Assembly: GCF_026212465.1 (NCBI RefSeq)
Contig: NC_080052.1
Coordinates: 11,466,166 to 11,530,165 of the forward strand
Direction: 5' to 3'
DNA length: 64,000 bases
Origin: Amaranthus tricolor
Lineage: Eukaryota > Streptophyta > Magnoliopsida > Caryophyllales > Amaranthaceae
Shown here: positions 10,234-23,587 of the stretch, piece by piece
How positions within the stretch are numbered: position 1 is the stretch's first letter
Layout of the letters: every line of letters begins with the position of its first letter
Program-made: the position numbers and the translations under genes
Notes under the pieces: generated by a model
Told to the model about the DNA's origin: nothing
What the model saw: only the letters and a program-made list of their open reading frames with translations
The model's database searches: none

Positions 10234-10785
10234 GTTCATTCACCGTAACAATTTGTATACATGCGCATTGCCGAACAAAAAAAAACCCAGAGCATTCCAA
10301 AGCTCGTAAACTCGCAACCGAGACCCCTCTTTCGAGCCTTCTTCTTCCAAAATACTGTTTTTCACCCTCCCGGTATTGTCCCATTCCCAAAAGAGTCCGC
10401 CGTCTGTAAAAGCAAGGTGAACTCGCAACAAAAAAAAGACAAAATGTTTATGAAATCCGCGCAACACTTGGAAATCAAGAGGCCATCCATGCCAGGCACG
10501 CTTCCGCGGGGAGTTCCGACGGGTCCGGTGCAATTTCCGCTTACACGAACGCACCGATGCACGCCTCTTTCGAACAATTCGTTCGTATGCGCATCGACCC
10601 GCGTCAACGGGTCCTTACCTTCGAGTGCCCGTAAATTCGAGGTCGGGACCCGGTTGCGAGTTATATTTTTATAAATAAAATTACTTCCAAAGAGTATATT
10701 ACTATAATCACCGAAATGCCTTTTGCTCAAGTGGAGCGGAAAGAATTCGCAAATGAAAACGATAAAAAAAAAAAACAAGGGAAAA

Positions 10786-10905
10786 AGGGGTGCAACACGA
10801 GGACTTCCCAGGAGGTCACCCATCCTAGTACTACTCTCGCCCAAGCACGCTTAACTGCGGAGTTCTGATGGGATCCGGTGCATTAGTGCTGGTATGATCG
10901 CACCC
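10786..10905 (-). rRNA. 5S rRNA gene 16
   Basis: Alpha, canonical. After the A12 tract the spacer reads CAAGGG instead of GAAGGG, a marker shared only with units 20 and 25. Relic 10459-10556. Confidence 0.97.
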
Positions 10906-11462
10906 GTTCATTCACCGTAACAATTTGTATACATGCGCATTGCCGACCAAAAAAAAAACCCAGAGCATTCCAAAGCTCGTAAACTCGCAACCGAGACCCC
11001 TCTTTCGAGCCTTCTTCTTCCAAAATACTGTTTTTCACCCTCCCGGTATTGTCCCATTCCCAAAAGAGTCCGCCGTCTGTAAAAGCAAGGTGAACTCGCA
11101 ACAAAAAAAAGACAAAATGTTTATGAAATCCGCGCAACACTTGGAAATCAAGAGGCCATCCATGCCAGGCACGCTTCCGCGGGGAGTTCCGACGGGTCCG
11201 GTGCAATTTCCGCTTACACGAACGCACCGATGCACGCCTCTTTCGAACAATTCGTTCGTATGCGCATCGACCCGCGTCAACGGGTCCTTACATTCGAGTG
11301 CCCGTAAATTCGAGGTCGGGACCCGGTTGCGAGTTATATTTTTATAAATAAAATTACTTCCAAAGAGTATATTACTATAATCACAGAAATTCCTTTTGCT
11401 CAAGTGGAGCGGAAAGAATTCGCAAATGAAAACGATAAAAAAAAAAAAAAAAGAAGGGAAAA

Positions 11463-11582
11463 AGGGGTGCAACACGAGGACTTCCCAGGAGGTCACCCAT
11501 CCTAGTACTACTCTCGCCCAAGCACGCTTAACTGCGGAGTTCTGATGGGATCCGGTGCATTAGTGCTGGTATGATCGCACCC
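11463..11582 (-). rRNA. 5S rRNA gene 17
   Basis: Beta, canonical, T16. Relic 11132-11229. Confidence 0.97.
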
Positions 11583-12133
11583 GTTCATTCACCGTAACAA
11601 TTTGTATACATGCGCATTGCCGAACAAAAAAAAACCCAGAGCATTCCAAAGCTCGTAAACTCGCAACCGAGACCCCTCTTTCGAGCCTTCTTCTTCCAAA
11701 ATACTGTTTTTCACCCTCCCGGTATTGTCCCATTCCCAAAAGAGTCCGCCGTCTGTAAAAGCAAGGTGAACTCGCAACAAAAAAAAGACAAAATGTTTAT
11801 GAAATCCGCGCAACACTTGGAAATCAAGAGGCCATCCATGCCAGGCACGCTTCCGCGGGGAGTTCCGACGGGTCCGGTGCAATTTCCGCTTACACGAACG
11901 CACCGATGCACGCCTCTTTCGAACAATTCGTTCGTATGCGCATCGACCCGCGTCAACGGGTCCTTACCTTCGAGTGCCCGTAAATTCGAGGTCGGGACCC
12001 GGTTGCGAGTTATATTTTTATAAATAAAATTACTTCCAAAGAGTATATTACTATAATCACCGAAATGCCTTTTGCTCAAGTGGAGCGGAAAGAATTCGCA
12101 AATGAAAACGATAAAAAAAAAAAGAAGGGAAAA

Positions 12134-12253
12134 AGGGGTGCAACACGAGGACTTCCCAGGAGGTCACCCATCCTAGTACTACTCTCGCCCAAGCACGCTT
12201 AACTGCGGAGTTCTGATGGGATCCGGTGCATTAGTGCTGGTATGATCGCACCC
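12134..12253 (-). rRNA. 5S rRNA gene 18
   Basis: Alpha, canonical, T11. Relic 11808-11905. Confidence 0.97.
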
Positions 12254-12804
12254 GTTCATTCACCGTAACAATTTGTATACATGCGCATTGCCGAACAAAA
12301 AAAAACCCAGAGCATTCCAAAGCTCGTAAACTCGCAACCGAGACCCCTCTTTCGAGCCTTCTTCTTCCAAAATACTGTTTTTCACCCTCCCGGTATTGTC
12401 CCATTCCCAAAAGAGTCCGCCGTCTGTAAAAGCAAGGTGAACTCGCAACAAAAAAAAGACAAAATGTTTATGAAATCCGCGCAACACTTGGAAATCAAGA
12501 GGCCATCCATGCCAGGCACGCTTCCGCGGGGAGTTCCGACGGGTCCGGTGCAATTTCCGCTTACACGAACGCACCGATGCACGCCTCTTTCGAACAATTC
12601 GTTCGTATGCGCATCGACCCGCGTCAACGGGTCCTTACCTTCGAGTGCCCGTAAATTCGAGGTCGGGACCCGGTTGCGAGTTATATTTTTATAAATAAAA
12701 TTACTTCCAAAGAGTATATTACTATAATCACCGAAATGCCTTTTGCTCAAGTGGAGCGGAAAGAATTCGCAAATGAAAACGATAAAAAAAAAAAGAAGGG
12801 AAAA

Positions 12805-12924
12805 AGGGGTGCAACACGAGGACTTCCCAGGAGGTCACCCATCCTAGTACTACTCTCGCCCAAGCACGCTTAACTGCGGAGTTCTGATGGGATCCGGTGC
12901 ATTAGTGCTGGTATGATCGCACCC
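12805..12924 (-). rRNA. 5S rRNA gene 19
   Basis: Alpha, canonical, T11. Relic 12479-12576. Confidence 0.97.
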
Positions 12925-13476
12925 GTTCATTCACCGTAACAATTTGTATACATGCGCATTGCCGAACAAAAAAAAACCCAGAGCATTCCAAAGCTCGTAA
13001 ACTCGCAACCGAGACCCCTCTTTCGAGCCTTCTTCTTCCAAAATACTGTTTTTCACCCTCCCGGTATTGTCCCATTCCCAAAAGAGTCCGCCGTCTGTAA
13101 AAGCAAGGTGAACTCGCAACAAAAAAAAGACAAAATGTTTATGAAATCCGCGCAACACTTGGAAATCAAGAGGCCATCCATGCCAGGCACGCTTCCGCGG
13201 GGAGTTCCGACGGGTCCGGTGCAATTTCCGCTTACACGAACGCACCGATGCACGCCTCTTTCGAACAATTCGTTCGTATGCGCATCGACCCGCGTCAACG
13301 GGTCCTTACCTTCGAGTGCCCGTAAATTCGAGGTCGGGACCCGGTTGCGAGTTATATTTTTATAAATAAAATTACTTCCAAAGAGTATATTACTATAATC
13401 ACCGAAATGCCTTTTGCTCAAGTGGAGCGGAAAGAATTCGCAAATGAAAACGATAAAAAAAAAAAACAAGGGAAAA

Positions 13477-13596
13477 AGGGGTGCAACACGAGGACTTCCC
13501 AGGAGGTCACCCATCCTAGTACTACTCTCGCCCAAGCACGCTTAACTGCGGAGTTCTGATGGGATCCGGTGCATTAGTGCTGGTATGATCGCACCC
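13477..13596 (-). rRNA. 5S rRNA gene 20
   Basis: Alpha with the CAAGGG marker, canonical, T12. First unit of the first 3,374-bp repeat copy. Relic 13150-13247. Confidence 0.97.
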
Positions 13597-14153
13597 GTTC
13601 ATTCACCGTAACAATTTGTATACATGCGCATTGCCGACCAAAAAAAAAACCCAGAGCATTCCAAAGCTCGTAAACTCGCAACCGAGACCCCTCTTTCGAG
13701 CCTTCTTCTTCCAAAATACTGTTTTTCACCCTCCCGGTATTGTCCCATTCCCAAAAGAGTCCGCCGTCTGTAAAAGCAAGGTGAACTCGCAACAAAAAAA
13801 AGACAAAATGTTTATGAAATCCGCGCAACACTTGGAAATCAAGAGGCCATCCATGCCAGGCACGCTTCCGCGGGGAGTTCCGACGGGTCCGGTGCAATTT
13901 CCGCTTACACGAACGCACCGATGCACGCCTCTTTCGAACAATTCGTTCGTATGCGCATCGACCCGCGTCAACGGGTCCTTACATTCGAGTGCCCGTAAAT
14001 TCGAGGTCGGGACCCGGTTGCGAGTTATATTTTTATAAATAAAATTACTTCCAAAGAGTATATTACTATAATCACAGAAATTCCTTTTGCTCAAGTGGAG
14101 CGGAAAGAATTCGCAAATGAAAACGATAAAAAAAAAAAAAAAAGAAGGGAAAA

Positions 14154-14273
14154 AGGGGTGCAACACGAGGACTTCCCAGGAGGTCACCCATCCTAGTACT
14201 ACTCTCGCCCAAGCACGCTTAACTGCGGAGTTCTGATGGGATCCGGTGCATTAGTGCTGGTATGATCGCACCC
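14154..14273 (-). rRNA. 5S rRNA gene 21
   Basis: Beta, canonical, T16. Relic 13823-13920. Confidence 0.97.
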
Positions 14274-14829
14274 GTTCATTCACCGTAACAATTTGTATAC
14301 ATGCGCATTGCCGAACAAAAAAAAACCCAGAGCATTCCAAAGCTCGTAAACTCGCAACCGAGACCCCTCTTTCGAGCCTTCTTCTTCCAAAATACTGTTT
14401 TTCACCCTCCCGGTATTGTCCCATTCCCAAAAGAGTCCGCCGTCTGTAAAAGCAAGGTGAACTCGCAACAAAAAAAAGACAAAATGTTTATGAAATCCGC
14501 GCAACACTTGGAAATCAAGAGGCCATCCATGCCAGGCACGCTTCCGCGGGGAGTTCCGACGGGTCCGGTGCAATTTCCGCTTACACGAACGCACCGATGC
14601 ACGCCTCTTTCGAACAATTCGTTCGTATGCGCATCGACCCGCGTCAACGGGTCCTTACATTCGAGTGCCCGTAAATTCGAGGTCGGGACCCGGTTGCGAG
14701 TTATATTTTTATAAATAAAATTACTTCCAAAGAGTATATTACTATAATCACAGAAATTCCTTTTGCTCAAGTGGAGCGGAAAGAATTCGCAAATGAAAAC
14801 GATAAAAAAAAAAAAAAAAGAAGGGAAAA

Positions 14830-14949
14830 AGGGGTGCAACACGAGGACTTCCCAGGAGGTCACCCATCCTAGTACTACTCTCGCCCAAGCACGCTTAACT
14901 GCGGAGTTCTGATGGGATCCGGTGCATTAGTGCTGGTATGATCGCACCC
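14830..14949 (-). rRNA. 5S rRNA gene 22
   Basis: Beta, canonical, T16. Relic 14499-14596. Confidence 0.97.
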
Positions 14950-15506
14950 GTTCATTCACCGTAACAATTTGTATACATGCGCATTGCCGAACAAAAAAAA
15001 ACCCAGAGCATTCCAAAGCTCGTAAACTCGCAACCGAGACCCCTCTTTCGAGCCTTCTTCTTCCAAAATACTGTTTTTCACCCTCCCGGTATTGTCCCAT
15101 TCCCAAAAGAGTCCGCCGTCTGTAAAAGCAAGGTGAACTCGCAACAAAAAAAAGACAAAATGTTTATGAAATCCGCGCAACACTTGGAAATCAAGAGGCC
15201 ATCCATGCCAGGCACGCTTCCGCGGGGAGTTCCGACGGGTCCGGTGCAATTTCCGCTTACACGAACGCACCGATGCACGCCTCTTTCGAACAATTCGTTC
15301 GTATGCGCATCGACCCGCGTCAACGGCTCCTTACATTCGAGTGCCCGTAAATTCGAGGTCGGGACCCGGTTGCGAGTTATATTTTTATAAATAAAATTAC
15401 TTCCAAAGAGTATATTACTATAATCACAGAAATTCCTTTTGCTCAAGTGGAGCGGAAAGAATTCGCAAATGAAAACGATAAAAAAAAAAAAAAAAAGAAG
15501 GGAAAA

Positions 15507-15626
15507 AGGGGTGCAACACGAGGACTTCCCAGGAGGTCACCCATCCTAGTACTACTCTCGCCCAAGCACGCTTAACTGCGGAGTTCTGATGGGATCCGGT
15601 GCATTAGTGCTGGTATGATCGCACCC
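15507..15626 (-). rRNA. 5S rRNA gene 23
   Basis: Beta, canonical, T17. Spacer variant CGGCTCC (C at 15327), shared only with unit 28. Relic 15175-15272. Confidence 0.97.
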
Positions 15627-16178
15627 GTTCATTCACCGTAACAATTTGTATACATGCGCATTGCCGAACAAAAAAAAACCCAGAGCATTCCAAAGCTCGT
15701 AAACTCGCAACCGAGACCCCTCTTTCGAGCCTTCTTCTTCCAAAATACTGTTTTTCACCCTCCCGGTATTGTCCCATTCCCAAAAGAGTCCGCCGTCTGT
15801 AAAAGCAAGGTGAACTCGCAACAAAAAAAAGACAAAATGTTTATGAAATCCGCGCAACACTTGGAAATCAAGAGGCCATCCATGCCAGGCACGCTTCCGC
15901 GGGGAGTTCCGACGGGTCCGGTGCAATTTCCGCTTACACGAACGCACCGATGCACGCCTCTTTCGAACAATTCGTTCGTATGCGCATCGACCCGCGTCAA
16001 CGGGTCCTTACCTTCGAGTGCCCGTAAATTCGAGGTCGGGACCCGGTTGCGAGTTATATTTTTATAAATAAAATTACTTCCAAAGAGTATATTACTATAA
16101 TCACCGAAATGCCTTTTGCTCAAGTGGAGCGGAAAGAATTCGCAAATGAAAACGATAAAAAAAAAAAAGAAGGGAAAA

Positions 16179-16298
16179 AGGGGTGCAACACGAGGACTTC
16201 CCAGGAGGTCACCCATCCTAGTACTACTCTCGCCCAAGCACGCTTAACTGCGGAGTTCTGATGGGATCCGGTGCATTAGTGCTGGTATGATCGCACCC
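16179..16298 (-). rRNA. 5S rRNA gene 24
   Basis: Alpha, canonical, T12. Relic 15852-15949. Confidence 0.97.
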
Positions 16299-16850
16299 GT
16301 TCATTCACCGTAACAATTTGTATACATGCGCATTGCCGAACAAAAAAAAACCCAGAGCATTCCAAAGCTCGTAAACTCGCAACCGAGACCCCTCTTTCGA
16401 GCCTTCTTCTTCCAAAATACTGTTTTTCACCCTCCCGGTATTGTCCCATTCCCAAAAGAGTCCGCCGTCTGTAAAAGCAAGGTGAACTCGCAACAAAAAA
16501 AAGACAAAATGTTTATGAAATCCGCGCAACACTTGGAAATCAAGAGGCCATCCATGCCAGGCACGCTTCCGCGGGGAGTTCCGACGGGTCCGGTGCAATT
16601 TCCGCTTACACGAACGCACCGATGCACGCCTCTTTCGAACAATTCGTTCGTATGCGCATCGACCCGCGTCAACGGGTCCTTACCTTCGAGTGCCCGTAAA
16701 TTCGAGGTCGGGACCCGGTTGCGAGTTATATTTTTATAAATAAAATTACTTCCAAAGAGTATATTACTATAATCACCGAAATGCCTTTTGCTCAAGTGGA
16801 GCGGAAAGAATTCGCAAATGAAAACGATAAAAAAAAAAAACAAGGGAAAA

Positions 16851-16970
16851 AGGGGTGCAACACGAGGACTTCCCAGGAGGTCACCCATCCTAGTACTACT
16901 CTCGCCCAAGCACGCTTAACTGCGGAGTTCTGATGGGATCCGGTGCATTAGTGCTGGTATGATCGCACCC
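16851..16970 (-). rRNA. 5S rRNA gene 25
   Basis: Alpha with the CAAGGG marker, canonical, T12; counterpart of gene 20. Relic 16524-16621. Confidence 0.97.
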
Positions 16971-17527
16971 GTTCATTCACCGTAACAATTTGTATACATG
17001 CGCATTGCCGACCAAAAAAAAAACCCAGAGCATTCCAAAGCTCGTAAACTCGCAACCGAGACCCCTCTTTCGAGCCTTCTTCTTCCAAAATACTGTTTTT
17101 CACCCTCCCGGTATTGTCCCATTCCCAAAAGAGTCCGCCGTCTGTAAAAGCAAGGTGAACTCGCAACAAAAAAAAGACAAAATGTTTATGAAATCCGCGC
17201 AACACTTGGAAATCAAGAGGCCATCCATGCCAGGCACGCTTCCGCGGGGAGTTCCGACGGGTCCGGTGCAATTTCCGCTTACACGAACGCACCGATGCAC
17301 GCCTCTTTCGAACAATTCGTTCGTATGCGCATCGACCCGCGTCAACGGGTCCTTACATTCGAGTGCCCGTAAATTCGAGGTCGGGACCCGGTTGCGAGTT
17401 ATATTTTTATAAATAAAATTACTTCCAAAGAGTATATTACTATAATCACAGAAATTCCTTTTGCTCAAGTGGAGCGGAAAGAATTCGCAAATGAAAACGA
17501 TAAAAAAAAAAAAAAAAGAAGGGAAAA

Positions 17528-17647
17528 AGGGGTGCAACACGAGGACTTCCCAGGAGGTCACCCATCCTAGTACTACTCTCGCCCAAGCACGCTTAACTGC
17601 GGAGTTCTGATGGGATCCGGTGCATTAGTGCTGGTATGATCGCACCC
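17528..17647 (-). rRNA. 5S rRNA gene 26
   Basis: Beta, canonical, T16. Relic 17197-17294. Confidence 0.97.
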
Positions 17648-18203
17648 GTTCATTCACCGTAACAATTTGTATACATGCGCATTGCCGAACAAAAAAAAAC
17701 CCAGAGCATTCCAAAGCTCGTAAACTCGCAACCGAGACCCCTCTTTCGAGCCTTCTTCTTCCAAAATACTGTTTTTCACCCTCCCGGTATTGTCCCATTC
17801 CCAAAAGAGTCCGCCGTCTGTAAAAGCAAGGTGAACTCGCAACAAAAAAAAGACAAAATGTTTATGAAATCCGCGCAACACTTGGAAATCAAGAGGCCAT
17901 CCATGCCAGGCACGCTTCCGCGGGGAGTTCCGACGGGTCCGGTGCAATTTCCGCTTACACGAACGCACCGATGCACGCCTCTTTCGAACAATTCGTTCGT
18001 ATGCGCATCGACCCGCGTCAACGGGTCCTTACATTCGAGTGCCCGTAAATTCGAGGTCGGGACCCGGTTGCGAGTTATATTTTTATAAATAAAATTACTT
18101 CCAAAGAGTATATTACTATAATCACAGAAATTCCTTTTGCTCAAGTGGAGCGGAAAGAATTCGCAAATGAAAACGATAAAAAAAAAAAAAAAAGAAGGGA
18201 AAA

Positions 18204-18323
18204 AGGGGTGCAACACGAGGACTTCCCAGGAGGTCACCCATCCTAGTACTACTCTCGCCCAAGCACGCTTAACTGCGGAGTTCTGATGGGATCCGGTGCA
18301 TTAGTGCTGGTATGATCGCACCC
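18204..18323 (-). rRNA. 5S rRNA gene 27
   Basis: Beta, canonical, T16. Relic 17873-17970. Confidence 0.97.
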
Positions 18324-18879
18324 GTTCATTCACCGTAACAATTTGTATACATGCGCATTGCCGAACAAAAAAAAACCCAGAGCATTCCAAAGCTCGTAAA
18401 CTCGCAACCGAGACCCCTCTTTCGAGCCTTCTTCTTCCAAAATACTGTTTTTCACCCTCCCGGTATTGTCCCATTCCCAAAAGAGTCCGCCGTCTGTAAA
18501 AGCAAGGTGAACTCGCAACAAAAAAAAGACAAAATGTTTATGAAATCCGCGCAACACTTGGAAATCAAGAGGCCATCCATGCCAGGCACGCTTCCGCGGG
18601 GAGTTCCGACGGGTCCGGTGCAATTTCCGCTTACACGAACGCACCGATGCACGCCTCTTTCGAACAATTCGTTCGTATGCGCATCGACCCGCGTCAACGG
18701 CTCCTTACATTCGAGTGCCCGTAAATTCGAGGTCGGGACCCGGTTGCGAGTTATATTTTTATAAATAAAATTACTTCCAAAGAGTATATTACTATAATCA
18801 CAGAAATTCCTTTTGCTCAAGTGGAGCGGAAAGAATTCGCAAATGAAAACGATAAAAAAAAAAAAAAAAGAAGGGAAAA

Positions 18880-18999
18880 AGGGGTGCAACACGAGGACTT
18901 CCCAGGAGGTCACCCATCCTAGTACTACTCTCGCCCAAGCACGCTTAACTGCGGAGTTCTGATGGGATCCGGTGCATTAGTGCTGGTATGATCGCACCC
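18880..18999 (-). rRNA. 5S rRNA gene 28
   Basis: Beta, canonical, T16, with the CGGCTCC variant (18701) of unit 23. Relic 18549-18646. Confidence 0.97.
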
Positions 19000-19551
19000 G
19001 TTCATTCACCGTAACAATTTGTATACATGCGCATTGCCGAACAAAAAAAAACCCAGAGCATTCCAAAGCTCGTAAACTCGCAACCGAGACCCCTCTTTCG
19101 AGCCTTCTTCTTCCAAAATACTGTTTTTCACCCTCCCGGTATTGTCCCATTCCCAAAAGAGTCCGCCGTCTGTAAAAGCAAGGTGAACTCGCAACAAAAA
19201 AAAGACAAAATGTTTATGAAATCCGCGCAACACTTGGAAATCAAGAGGCCATCCATGCCAGGCACGCTTCCGCGGGGAGTTCCGACGGGTCCGGTGCAAT
19301 TTCCGCTTACACGAACGCACCGATGCACGCCTCTTTCGAACAATTCGTTCGTATGCGCATCGACCCGCGTCAACGGGTCCTTACCTTCGAGTGCCCGTAA
19401 ATTCGAGGTCGGGACCCGGTTGCGAGTTATATTTTTATAAATAAAATTACTTCCAAAGAGTATATTACTATAATCACCGAAATGCCTTTTGCTCAAGTGG
19501 AGCGGAAAGAATTCGCAAATGAAAACGATAAAAAAAAAAAAGAAGGGAAAA

Positions 19552-19671
19552 AGGGGTGCAACACGAGGACTTCCCAGGAGGTCACCCATCCTAGTACTAC
19601 TCTCGCCCAAGCACGCTTAACTGCGGAGTTCTGATGGGATCCGGTGCATTAGTGCTGGTATGATCGCACCC
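19552..19671 (-). rRNA. 5S rRNA gene 29
   Basis: Alpha, canonical, T12; last alpha unit before 58.7 kb. Relic 19225-19322. Confidence 0.97.
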
Positions 19672-20228
19672 GTTCATTCACCGTAACAATTTGTATACAT
19701 GCGCATTGCCGACCAAAAAAAAAACCCAGAGCATTCCAAAGCTCGTAAACTCGCAACCGAGACCCCTCTTTCGAGCCTTCTTCTTCCAAAATACTGTTTT
19801 TCACCCTCCCGGTATTGTCCCATTCCCAAAAGAGTCCGCCGTCTGTAAAAGCAAGGTGAACTCGCAACAAAAAAAAGACAAAATGTTTATGAAATCCGCG
19901 CAACACTTGGAAATCAAGAGGCCATCCATGCCAGGCACGCTTCCGCGGGGAGTTCCGACGGGTCCGGTGCAATTTCCGCTTACACGAACGCACCGATGCA
20001 CGCCTCTTTCGAACAATTCGTTCGTATGCGCATCGACCCGCGTCAACGGGTCCTTACATTCGAGTGCCCGTAAATTCGAGGTCGGGACCCGGTTGCGAGT
20101 TATATTTTTATAAATAAAATTACTTCCAAAGAGTATATTACTATAATCACAGAAATTCCTTTTGCTCAAGTGGAGCGGAAAGAATTCGCAAATGAAAACG
20201 ATAAAAAAAAAAAAAAAAGAAGGGAAAA

Positions 20229-20348
20229 AGGGGTGCAACACGAGGACTTCCCAGGAGGTCACCCATCCTAGTACTACTCTCGCCCAAGCACGCTTAACTG
20301 CGGAGTTCTGATGGGATCCGGTGCATTAGTGCTGGTATGATCGCACCC
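20229..20348 (-). rRNA. 5S rRNA gene 30
   Basis: Beta, canonical, T16. Relic 19898-19995. Confidence 0.97.
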
Positions 20349-20898
20349 GTTCATTCACCGTAACAATTTGTATACATGCGCATTGCCGAACAAAAAAAAA
20401 CCCAGAGCATTCCAAAGCTCGTAAACTCGCAACCGAGACCCCTCTTTCGAGCCTTCTTCTTCCAAAATACTGTTTTTCACCCTCCCGGTATTGTCCCATT
20501 CCCAAAAGAGTCCGCCGTCTGTAAAAGCAAGGTGAACTCGCAACAAAAAAAAGACAAAATGTTTATGAAATCCGCGCAACACTTGGAAATCAAGAGGCCA
20601 TCCATGCCAGGCACGCTTCCGCGGGGAGTTCCGACGGGTCCGGTGCAATTTCCGCTTACACGAACGCACCGATGCACGCCTCTTTCGAACAATTCGTTCG
20701 TATGCGCATCGACCCGCGTCAACTGGTCCTTACCTTCGAGTGCCCGTAAATTCGAGGTCGGGACCCGGTTGCGAGTTATATTTTTATAAATAAAATTACT
20801 TCCAAAGAGTATATTACTATAATCACCGAAATTCCTTTTGCTCAAGTGGAGCGGAAAGAATTCGCAAATGAAAACGATAAAAAAAAAAGAAGGGAAAA

Positions 20899-21018
20899 AG
20901 GTGTGCAACACGAGGACTTCCCAGGAGGTCACCCATCCTAGTACTACTCTCGCCCAAGCACGCTTAACTGCGGAGTTCTGATGGGATCCGGTGCATTAGT
21001 GCTGGTATGATCGCACCC
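20899..21018 (-). rRNA. 5S rRNA gene 31, first gamma (A117)
   Basis: Residue 117 is A instead of C (plus-strand T at 20902), so the 3' end reads GCACACC and helix I gains a G2-A117 mismatch near the end of the RNA. T5 stop intact, distal T10. Whether the RNA is stable or incorporated cannot be told from sequence. Relic 20574-20671. Confidence 0.96.
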
Positions 21019-21570
21019 GTTCATTCACCGTAACAATTTGTATACATGCGCATTGCCGACCAAAAAAAAAACCCAGAGCATTCCAAAGCTCGTAAACTCG
21101 CAACCGAGACCCCTCTTTCGAGCCTTCTTCTTCCAAAATACTGTTTTTCACCCTCCCGGTATTGTCCCATTCCCAAAAGAGTCCGCCGTCTGTAAAAGCA
21201 AGGTGAACTCGCAACAAAAAAAAGACAAAATGTTTATGAAATCCGCGCAACACTTGGAAATCAAGAGGCCATCCATGCCAGGCACGCTTCCGCGGGGAGT
21301 TCCGACGGGTCCGGTGCAATTTCCGCTTACACGAACGCACCGATGCACGCCTCTTTCGAACAATTCGTTCGTATGCGCATCGACCCGCGTCAACTGGTCC
21401 TTACCTTCGAGTGCCCGTAAATTCGAGGTCGGGACCCGGTTGCGAGTTATATTTTTATAAATAAAATTACTTCCAAAGAGTATATTACTATAATCACCGA
21501 AATTCCTTTTGCTCAAGTGGAGCGGAAAGAATTCGCAAATGAAAACGATAAAAAAAAAAAGAAGGGAAAA

Positions 21571-21690
21571 AGGTGTGCAACACGAGGACTTCCCAGGAGG
21601 TCACCCATCCTAGTACTACTCTCGCCCAAGCACGCTTAACTGCGGAGTTCTGATGGGATCCGGTGCATTAGTGCTGGTATGATCGCACCC
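21571..21690 (-). rRNA. 5S rRNA gene 32 (A117)
   Basis: Gamma; distal T11, the only gamma unit without exactly T10. Relic 21245-21342. Confidence 0.96.
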
Positions 21691-22240
21691 GTTCATTCAC
21701 CGTAACAATTTGTATACATGCGCATTGCCGAACAAAAAAAAACCCAGAGCATTCCAAAGCTCGTAAACTCGCAACCGAGACCCCTCTTTCGAGCCTTCTT
21801 CTTCCAAAATACTGTTTTTCACCCTCCCGGTATTGTCCCATTCCCAAAAGAGTCCGCCGTCTGTAAAAGCAAGGTGAACTCGCAACAAAAAAAAGACAAA
21901 ATGTTTATGAAATCCGCGCAACACTTGGAAATCAAGAGGCCATCCATGCCAGGCACGCTTCCGCGGGGAGTTCCGACGGGTCCGGTGCAATTTCCGCTTA
22001 CACGAACGCACCGATGCACGCCTCTTTCGAACAATTCGTTCGTATGCGCATCGACCCGCGTCAACTGGTCCTTACCTTCGAGTGCCCGTAAATTCGAGGT
22101 CGGGACCCGGTTGCGAGTTATATTTTTATAAATAAAATTACTTCCAAAGAGTATATTACTATAATCACCGAAATTCCTTTTGCTCAAGTGGAGCGGAAAG
22201 AATTCGCAAATGAAAACGATAAAAAAAAAAGAAGGGAAAA

Positions 22241-22360
22241 AGGTGTGCAACACGAGGACTTCCCAGGAGGTCACCCATCCTAGTACTACTCTCGCCCAAG
22301 CACGCTTAACTGCGGAGTTCTGATGGGATCCGGTGCATTAGTGCTGGTATGATCGCACCC
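22241..22360 (-). rRNA. 5S rRNA gene 33 (A117)
   Basis: Gamma, T10. Relic 21916-22013. Confidence 0.96.
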
Positions 22361-22917
22361 GTTCATTCACCGTAACAATTTGTATACATGCGCATTGCCG
22401 ACCAAAAAAAAAACCCAGAGCATTCCAAAGCTCGTAAACTCGCAACCGAGACCCCTCTTTCGAGCCTTCTTCTTCCCAAATACTGTTTTTCACCCTCCCG
22501 GTATTGTCCCATTCCCAAAAGAGTCCGCCGTCTGTAAAAGCAAGGTGAACTCGCAACAAAAAAAAGACAAAATGTTTATGAAATCCGCGCAACACTTGGA
22601 AATCAAGAGGCCATCCATGCCAGGCACGCTTCCGCGGGGAGTTCCGACGGGTCCGGTGCAATTTCCGCTTACACGAACGCACCGATGCACGCCTCTTTCG
22701 AACAATTCGTTCGTATGCGCATCGACCCGCGTCAACTGGTCCTTACCTTCGAGTGCCCGTAAATTCGAGGTCGGGACCCGGTTGCGAGTTATATTTTTAT
22801 AAATAAAATTACTTCCAAAGAGTATATTACTATAATCACAGAAATTCCTTTTGCTCAAGTGGAGCGGAAAGAATTCGCAAATGAAAACGATAAAAAAAAA
22901 AAAAAAAGAAGGGAAAA

Positions 22918-23037
22918 AGGGGTGCAACACGAGGACTTCCCAGGAGGTCACCCATCCTAGTACTACTCTCGCCCAAGCACGCTTAACTGCGGAGTTCTGA
23001 TGGGATCCGGTGCATTAGTGCTGGTATGATCGCACCC
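22918..23037 (-). rRNA. 5S rRNA gene 34, recombinant unit
   Basis: Canonical coding sequence. The spacer begins with the alpha-edge CCCAAATAC, carries gamma CTGGTCCTTACC at the relic flank, then beta CAGAAATTCC, T16 and a normal gene end: a gamma/beta join between roughly 22750 and 22840. Relic 22587-22684. Confidence 0.96.
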
Positions 23038-23587
23038 GTTCATTCACCGTAACAATTTGTATACATGCGCATTGCCGAACAAAAAAAAACCCAGAGCATT
23101 CCAAAGCTCGTAAACTCGCAACCGAGACCCCTCTTTCGAGCCTTCTTCTTCCAAAATACTGTTTTTCACCCTCCCGGTATTGTCCCATTCCCAAAAGAGT
23201 CCGCCGTCTGTAAAAGCAAGGTGAACTCGCAACAAAAAAAAGACAAAATGTTTATGAAATCCGCGCAACACTTGGAAATCAAGAGGCCATCCATGCCAGG
23301 CACGCTTCCGCGGGGAGTTCCGACGGGTCCGGTGCAATTTCCGCTTACACGAACGCACCGATGCACGCCTCTTTCGAACAATTCGTTCGTATGCGCATCG
23401 ACCCGCGTCAACTGGTCCTTACCTTCGAGTGCCCGTAAATTCGAGGTCGGGACCCGGTTGCGAGTTATATTTTTATAAATAAAATTACTTCCAAAGAGTA
23501 TATTACTATAATCACCGAAATTCCTTTTGCTCAAGTGGAGCGGAAAGAATTCGCAAATGAAAACGATAAAAAAAAAAGAAGGGAAAA

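Larger units (their letters stand above)
12925..19671 (-). repeat. Five-unit higher-order repeat, 3,374 and 3,373 bp
   Basis: Units 20-24 and 25-29 share the order alpha with CAAGGG, beta, beta, beta with CGGCTCC, alpha. The CGGCTCC markers at 15327 and 18701 are 3,374 bp apart. Confidence 0.93.
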
